Made by a program: the position numbers and the translations under genes
Shown here: positions 59,064 through 64,000 of the stretch, in pieces
Layout: every line of letters begins with the position of its first letter
Position numbering within the stretch: position 1 is the first letter of the stretch
The notes under the pieces: generated by a model
The model's database searches: none
What the model was told of the DNA's origin: nothing
What the model saw: only the letters and a program-made list of their open reading frames with translations
Assembly: GCA_964520045.1 (NCBI GenBank)
Contig: CAZFMJ010000001.1
Coordinates: forward strand, 49,398 to 113,397
Direction: 5' to 3'
Length of the DNA: 64,000 bases
Origin: CAZFMJ01 sp964520045
GTDB lineage: Bacteria > Elusimicrobiota > Elusimicrobia > Elusimicrobiales > CAZFMJ01

Positions 59064-61754
59064 TTATTTTTTTAATCGTTCAAGGATTTTTTCAAGCTCT
59101 TCCATGTCGGAGCCGTATCCCGCCCAGTCGCCCCTCTTTATTTTTTCCTGCGCCTTTTTGTAAACCGACAGCGCCTGTCCGGCTTCGGAGGAATAGATAA
59201 GCGAAGGCATGGTTTCCTGTCCAGGCTGGGCGGCGGAAAAGCCTGATACCGCTTTTTTAATGGCGCTCTCGAGATTTTCATCCATCGCGATTTTTTCCCT
59301 GCAGGCGGCTATAACCCTGCGCAATTCGGGGATTTTTCCGACTTCAGCCTGCAGGTAAATGGGCTTTACGTATATTAAAGCGTCTTCTATGGGTATCGCC
59401 ATTATGCTTCCTCTGATTATTCTTGTGCCGCGCTGCCCCCATAGCGTGAATTGCTGTGATATGGCGGAATCCTGATTAATGCGGGCCTCTATTTGCATCG
59501 GACCGTAGATAAGGCTTTCCTTCGGAAATCTGTAGACTACCAGCTGGCCGTAATTCGGATCGTCGCTTCTGGCCGCCATCCATGCTATCATGTTGTCGCG
59601 TTTAGAGGGAGTGAGCGGAAGCATAAGAGTGTATTCAGCTTTTGTCTCGCCGGGCAGTTTCATTATCGTGTAATAGGGCTCCAGTTCAACATCTTCGTTT
59701 TCCAGGATTTCGCGCGGGAATGTCCAAAGGTCTTCCTGATTATAAAAAACCTGAGGATCCGTCATGTGATATCTGCAGTACATTCTTGCCTGTAACGCAA
59801 AAAAATCCTGCGGATAACGCAAATGCTGTTTGATGTCCGGAGGCATATCCGATATGTTTCTGAAAAGCGTGGGGAACATGCGCGCATAGGTTTTTGTAAT
59901 CGGATCTGTTTCATCGGATATGTAGAAAGCAATTTTACCGTCGTATGCATTTATCATGACTTTGACCGAATTGCGGATATAGTTTATGCCGTCCTGAGAA
60001 GGAGAAGAATATGGATATCTCGCGGCGGTCGTATAGCCGTCTATTATCCAGTACAGGTTCCCTCTGCTCATTACCAGATAAGGGTCTGTGTCGTATTTCA
60101 GAAAGGGCGCTATGGCGGACGCCCTTTGAATTATGTTCCGGCGAAAAAGCAGTCTGCTGTCCGGCGTAATGTCTTTTGAAAGAAGTATTTTCATCGTTCC
60201 GAATTTCATCGAGAAGGCCAGTTTGCGCATAAATCCGGACAGCCGTATCCCGCCCGAGCCGGCATAGGAGCTGTAAACGTTTTCATCCCCCGAAGGATAA
60301 TCCAGTTCTTTTGATTTGGTGTTCGTTATGGCGTAGTCGCCGTCAAGCTCGCCGTAATATATCTCCGGCCTTTTGACTTCAAGGCCGGGATATGATGAAG
60401 GGGGGATGTCTTTAATCAGCAGTCTGGGCAGGCCTTCGGACGTGGATTCGTTTACAAATCCCATTACAAGCCCGTAGCCGTGGGTGTAGGTAAGATGTTC
60501 GTTTATCCAGATTCTGCTCGGGAGCTTATTCGAGTCGATTTCTCGGGCCGAAAGCATTACCTGCCTGTAATTGCCGTCTATCCAGTATCTGTCGTTATCC
60601 ACTCCTGAAAACCTGTAATAAGTGCGTATTTCCTGAAGCTGTCCGAATGTCGCGATGAGCGGTCTATGATCCCAAAGCCGCACATTGTCTATCGTTGAGC
60701 GGTTTGCGGCCAATTGGCTGCTGTCCAGACCGCCTTTTGCGGGAAAAGGCTTTTCATGGATATTGTCAAGCTTAAAAGCATCTCTTGTCATGCGGATGTT
60801 GCTGGTTATGTAAGGAGTTTCAAGGGCTATCTCATTGGGGGTGACTCTGAATTTCTGGACAAAGCCGGGTATAATGCTTGTTCCCAGAGCGGACACAAGG
60901 ATTATTAACGCCATTCCGGCGGCCGGGATTTTCCAGAACGGCTGGATAGGCTTGAAAAGCGAAACAAAACATACGGCGGAAAAACCAGCGCAGATAAGCG
61001 CAAGCATTCCCTGCGACGGAATTATAAAATTTACGTCTATGTAAGCGGCGCCGGATATCAATTTTCCGTGGGAAAAAAGGCAGGAATAGCGGTCCAGATA
61101 ATAGCCCCATCCTTTCGCCGCGAAAAACAGCGCGCACAAAAACATAAGATGGGACTGCGCCTTTTTCCCTATCCAGAGTTTGCGGCTTTGGCTCCATTGA
61201 ATGTTCCTGCTGAGTATATAAGAACCCGCTGAAATAAAAATCGCGGCCAGAGAAAGGGCGAGAATTCCCGATTTGAGGCCCTCGTAAAACGGAAGGGAAA
61301 AAATAAAATATGAAATGTCTTTTCCGAAAACGGGGTCGGGAGAGCCGAATGGAACGCTTTTAAAAAATGCCAGCGTCTGCGGCCAAAAATGAGAAAAGGC
61401 CGAGCCTGCGGTATAGGAAAAAAATGCCGCAAGCCACGGCGCGATCTGATGAAGCCGCGTAAAAAAATGGTTTTGTCCCGGGAATTTAAGAAGGTCGTCG
61501 TCAAATTCGGGGATGACGTCCGCCAGAAGCCGTTTGGTAAGGACGAGATTGGCGTATAAGAAGCCGAATGAAACCAGAGCTACTGCGCCGCCCGACGCGA
61601 TCTTGGAAAATAACGCCGTTTTAAAAACTTCCGGAAAGCCGGTTTCCAGAAACCACAGCCAGTTGACATAAAATTCAGCCGCGTCTCCGGCGAAAACCGC
61701 CGCGGCAATGACCGCAAAGGGCGCGATAAAATAGGGGAATATTTTTAAATTCAT
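59064..61754 (-). CDS. UPF0182 (COG1615) large membrane protein
   Basis: 896 residues. Seven or so membrane segments occupy residues 1-300, including FYVNWLWFLETGFPEVF, the typical UPF0182 opening. A long extracytoplasmic part with TRDAFKLDNI, RLWDHRPL and YYRFSGVDNDRYWIDG follows, all conserved in UPF0182. The C-terminal stretch (about 870-896) is helical. The family is found in actinobacteria, cyanobacteria and others, and its function is unknown. No operon partner is seen. Confidence 0.92.
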   Translation of the reverse strand: MNLKIFPYFIAPFAVIAAAVFAGDAAEFYVNWLWFLETGFPEVFKTALFSKIASGGAVALVSFGFLYANLVLTKRLLADVIPEFDDDLLKFPGQNHFFTRLHQIAPWLAAFFSYTAGSAFSHFWPQTLAFFKSVPFGSPDPVFGKDISYFIFSLPFYEGLKSGILALSLAAIFISAGSYILSRNIQWSQSRKLWIGKKAQSHLMFLCALFFAAKGWGYYLDRYSCLFSHGKLISGAAYIDVNFIIPSQGMLALICAGFSAVCFVSLFKPIQPFWKIPAAGMALIILVSALGTSIIPGFVQKFRVTPNEIALETPYITSNIRMTRDAFKLDNIHEKPFPAKGGLDSSQLAANRSTIDNVRLWDHRPLIATFGQLQEIRTYYRFSGVDNDRYWIDGNYRQVMLSAREIDSNKLPSRIWINEHLTYTHGYGLVMGFVNESTSEGLPRLLIKDIPPSSYPGLEVKRPEIYYGELDGDYAITNTKSKELDYPSGDENVYSSYAGSGGIRLSGFMRKLAFSMKFGTMKILLSKDITPDSRLLFRRNIIQRASAIAPFLKYDTDPYLVMSRGNLYWIIDGYTTAARYPYSSPSQDGINYIRNSVKVMINAYDGKIAFYISDETDPITKTYARMFPTLFRNISDMPPDIKQHLRYPQDFFALQARMYCRYHMTDPQVFYNQEDLWTFPREILENEDVELEPYYTIMKLPGETKAEYTLMLPLTPSKRDNMIAWMAARSDDPNYGQLVVYRFPKESLIYGPMQIEARINQDSAISQQFTLWGQRGTRIIRGSIMAIPIEDALIYVKPIYLQAEVGKIPELRRVIAACREKIAMDENLESAIKKAVSGFSAAQPGQETMPSLIYSSEAGQALSVYKKAQEKIKRGDWAGYGSDMEELEKILERLKK

Positions 61755-61792
61755 AATAACTGCTCCGATTATTCAGGATGACCGGAAGGCTA

Positions 61793-61925
61793 TTAGCCTG
61801 AAGACTGTTAGCCCGAAGGTACAGATAAGAGGCCGCTAATCTTCTGCCTTCAGCCTTTCCGCCGCTACAGCCTTGGCGGACCCGCCATGTTGTTTGGCGG
61901 GCAGTCTTCAGCCTTCTTTTAGCCA
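61793..61925. repeat. GAAGGC-type hairpin carrying a second R3 element
   Basis: Left arm AGCCTGAAGACTGTTAGCCC, right arm GTCTTCAGCCTTCTTTTAGCC. R3 (61859-61906: CCGCCGCTACAGC..GGCGG, then ACCCGCC..GGCGGGC) sits in the right arm. Stem bases differ from the R3 at 54731 but pair correctly in both. Confidence 0.65.
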
Positions 61926-61947
61926 ATTATATTATAGCTTATAGGTC

Positions 61948-61976
61948 TTGACGAAACGCAATCACCCTGTTATAAC
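61948..61976 (+). promoter_or_regulatory. Putative sigma-70 promoter of the FN3 protein gene
   Basis: TTGACG and TATAAC with 17 bases between them: a near-consensus housekeeping promoter. It lies about 140 bases upstream of the start codon at 62117. Confidence 0.6.
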
Positions 61977-62116
61977 AATGTACTCATTCGCGCAAATGAC
62001 CGTTCGCGCGCATAATGTCACCATTTTCATCTGAAGACATTTCTGTAACAAAAAAGTCATAACTACATTTTATAATAACATCACTGTAATTCGTTTCGGG
62101 CGCTCTAATCATATAA

Positions 62117-64000
62117 ATGAATCACCTAAAAACGTTGTTTCTGGTCTTCGGTATCGGGACGGCTCCTGCATTTGCGGCTGTGCCCTCCGCTGTGCATTTC
62201 ACCGCTGTTTCAACCGATTCACTGACCGCAGTGTGGACGCTGGGCTCTCCGGGATCGGATATCCCCGTCGTAGTTATCTCCACCGACAATTTCGGCACCA
62301 TTAATTCTTCGCAGACTTTGCCCGCAGGAGCCGCTGCCGCGGCATATGCGGAGCTTATCCCCAATTTGACGTATTTTTTTAAAGTGAAAGTTCTGGGCGA
62401 GGAAGATTTTTCCCTGCCGGTCTCGACTTACACTTTGCCGCAGATGCCGTCCGCCCTGCCGTTTTCGGAGGTGTATTCCTCAAGCTTTACCGCGTCGTGG
62501 TCGGCCGGGGAAAATTCCCAGTTCACTTCGTATGTCGTAGAGCGCGCGGGGGATCCGGGGTTCACGATATATAACGCAACGGGAAGTTCCATGGCAGAGG
62601 CTTACTTATTTTCCGGACTTTCGGTCAACACCGTTTACTACGCGAGAGTAAAGGCTGTCGGGATGGGAGGGGCGGAGACGGAGTCCGTTTCTCTGGGTTC
62701 TACGGTTACTCTGGCCAATCAGCCGGGGTTTGCCGGTTTTTCGCGTATCTCGTCCAATGCAATAACCGTTTCGTGGGGGGACAACGGCAATCCCTCCGGA
62801 ACGCTTTACAGGATGGAAGTATCCAGCAGCTCGTTCGCGGCCGTATCGGCTGAGAGCACTCAGCTGACTTATGCCGCATTTTCCGCTTTGATTCCGAACA
62901 CATACTATGACTGCCGCGTATCCGCGTTCAATGCGGCGGGTGTTTCAAGCGGCTATTCCTCAGCCGGCAGCACTTCCGTAGTCACTCTCGCGGCTTTACC
63001 GCTGTTAAATACCGCCAGCTTCGCGTCTGTTCAGGAAAATAAAGTCACCGTCCAGTGGCTTGCTAACGGAAATCCGCTTGCGAATACGGAGTATTTCTTG
63101 GATGTTTCAACGGCAGCGGATTTTACGGGTATTGCAAGGGGGCCGGGGAATTGGTTCACGGGAATCACGGTTCAGGCGTCAAACCTTGATTCCAGCGCGG
63201 TTTATCATTTCAGGGTAAAAGCGCGCGACATAGCGTCTCCGCCCCGCGAAACCGCTTATGTGTATCTCGGCTCTACCGCAATCCCGGCCGGGAATGACAT
63301 AAGCTCTCCCACTATAACCGACGCTCAGGACGGCGATAATACGTGGCGCGGTTCCAATAACGGATTTTACAATATCGGTTTTTTTGACGCCGGGGGATCG
63401 TATCTCTCCAAGTTCCAGATAAAAGTGACCACCGGGCCCGGCGGCTCGGGTACGGAGCTTTCAGGGTGGGCGGATGTCGCCGCCAATATAAACAGCTCGC
63501 TTTATAATTCGGCATGGCAGCTTCCTGAAAATGCATGGAATTCCATGCGTGAAGGCTCAACCAATTATGTTTCCGTCAGGGTTTTTGACAATGCCGGGAA
63601 CAGCGCTTCTCTTCCCGGCGCGTTTTATGTGCTTAAGGACACTACGCCCCCTGTCATAAGCGATAATCAGGACGGAGAGTCCGGCTGGAGAATTTCCGGC
63701 GCCGGCGCTGTTTATGACGTTGATTTTTTTGATTCCACGGCTTTGGACAAGATCCAGTACAGCGCAAGCAATCAGCCGATGTCGGCGAATGCAAATACGC
63801 TGGCATGGGCCGATATAGCGGTTGTCGCGGGATTGAATTCATATGTTTCCCAGTGGGCGGTTGATTTCAACGGCATTGCGGACGGCTCGACCAATTACAT
63901 AAGCGTGCGGGTTTTTGATAAAGCCGGAAATACCGCCGTTTTGGCGGATGCCTTTAAGATCCTAAAAAATACTGGCGGGCCCGCTGTTTTCATAAATTCG
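62117..64000 (+). CDS. Fibronectin type III repeat surface protein, truncated by window edge
   Basis: At least 628 residues, open to the end of the window. The signal peptide MNHLKTLFLVFGIGTAPAFA is cleaved near residue 20. Three to four FN3 modules follow (VSTDSLTAVWTLG, FTASWSAGENSQFTSYVVE, ISSNAITVSWGDNGNPSGT, VQENKVTVQWLANGNP, with NTYYDCRVSAFNAAG-type ends), to about residue 385. Then come at least two units of a second repeat with ITDAQDGDNTW../ISDNQDGESGW.. and YVSVRVFDNAGN. It is probably a cell-surface adhesin-like protein of the kind common in Elusimicrobiota. Confidence 0.85.
   Translation, partial: MNHLKTLFLVFGIGTAPAFAAVPSAVHFTAVSTDSLTAVWTLGSPGSDIPVVVISTDNFGTINSSQTLPAGAAAAAYAELIPNLTYFFKVKVLGEEDFSLPVSTYTLPQMPSALPFSEVYSSSFTASWSAGENSQFTSYVVERAGDPGFTIYNATGSSMAEAYLFSGLSVNTVYYARVKAVGMGGAETESVSLGSTVTLANQPGFAGFSRISSNAITVSWGDNGNPSGTLYRMEVSSSSFAAVSAESTQLTYAAFSALIPNTYYDCRVSAFNAAGVSSGYSSAGSTSVVTLAALPLLNTASFASVQENKVTVQWLANGNPLANTEYFLDVSTAADFTGIARGPGNWFTGITVQASNLDSSAVYHFRVKARDIASPPRETAYVYLGSTAIPAGNDISSPTITDAQDGDNTWRGSNNGFYNIGFFDAGGSYLSKFQIKVTTGPGGSGTELSGWADVAANINSSLYNSAWQLPENAWNSMREGSTNYVSVRVFDNAGNSASLPGAFYVLKDTTPPVISDNQDGESGWRISGAGAVYDVDFFDSTALDKIQYSASNQPMSANANTLAWADIAVVAGLNSYVSQWAVDFNGIADGSTNYISVRVFDKAGNTAVLADAFKILKNTGGPAVFINS

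Overview
The window reads as a chromosomal scaffold of a free-living or sediment/groundwater Gram-negative (diderm) bacterium, most likely Elusimicrobiota or a close neighbour. This is inference from gene style: many outer-membrane beta-barrels and lipoproteins, a Tol/Ton-type energy-transduction operon with two ExbD copies, a long fibronectin-III surface protein, TPR-rich envelope proteins, and gap/pgk/secG housekeeping synteny. No rRNA or marker gene is present to settle the phylum. Three runs of N (19278-19287, 35224-35233, 53490-53589) are scaffold gaps; the first two break thrS and lysA, and the third lies inside a tandem repeat.

Layout. 1-1224: a partial exported protein and a beta-barrel. 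1441-12884: a coiled-coil protein, then a compact, overlapping run ileS-lspA-TPR lipoprotein-GT-C membrane protein-metallopeptidase lipoprotein-copper ATPase-queF. 13070-18733: a probable accessory RhuM-Fic protein, an S9 peptidase, a DsrE-like protein, a small beta-barrel and a flavoprotein. 19019-28279: tRNA-Val(GAC), thrS, a 1102-residue TPR protein, then exbB-exbD-exbD-tonB and an OmpA-like protein. 28497-33341: gap, a cyclic-2,3-diphosphoglycerate-synthetase-like P-loop protein, pgk, secG and a Nudix hydrolase. 33350-41846: a CNNM/CorC-CBS-EIIA fusion, tRNA-Leu(GAG), lysA, an amidase, a REC-metallo-beta-lactamase fusion, rsmD, a RecB-like nuclease and an AI-2E-type permease. 42035-49625: a MITE-like element, an AAA/DUF4143 ATPase, a DUF5916 barrel protein with an MFS exporter, and an ECF sigma factor with two envelope proteins. 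49710-64000: a 5'-nucleotidase-like/beta-barrel fusion, a Cys-repeat secreted protein, uppP, a SpoIID-like protein, sixA, a GAF protein, an LhgO-like oxidoreductase, a UPF0182 protein and the start of an FN3 surface protein.

The most unusual aspect is between the genes. Intergenic space is filled by several families of short palindromic elements, labelled here R1-R8. R1: heptamer arrays (GGTAGAC/GGTAAAC/GGAAGAT) with their pyrimidine complements, forming intergenic hairpins. R2: a roughly 70 bp double-hairpin element (CCCAAAC..GTTTGGG plus CCCATTC..GAATGGG) whose copies are flanked by short direct repeats. R3: a 43-48 bp GGCGG double hairpin. R4: CACAAAG..CTTTGTG palindromes. R5: GAACGC..GCGTTC palindromes. 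R6: CACGGAG..CTCCGTG palindromes. R7: CTCTCCC-type palindromes. R8: CAGCCGTC-type arrays. They nest inside one another (54697-55134 holds five insertions) and run into coding ends: the CopA tail, the ExbD2 tail, the LysA end, the SpoIID signal peptide and an internal SixA segment. R2, with flanking duplications and a compensatory stem change, is the best candidate for an undescribed non-autonomous mobile element.
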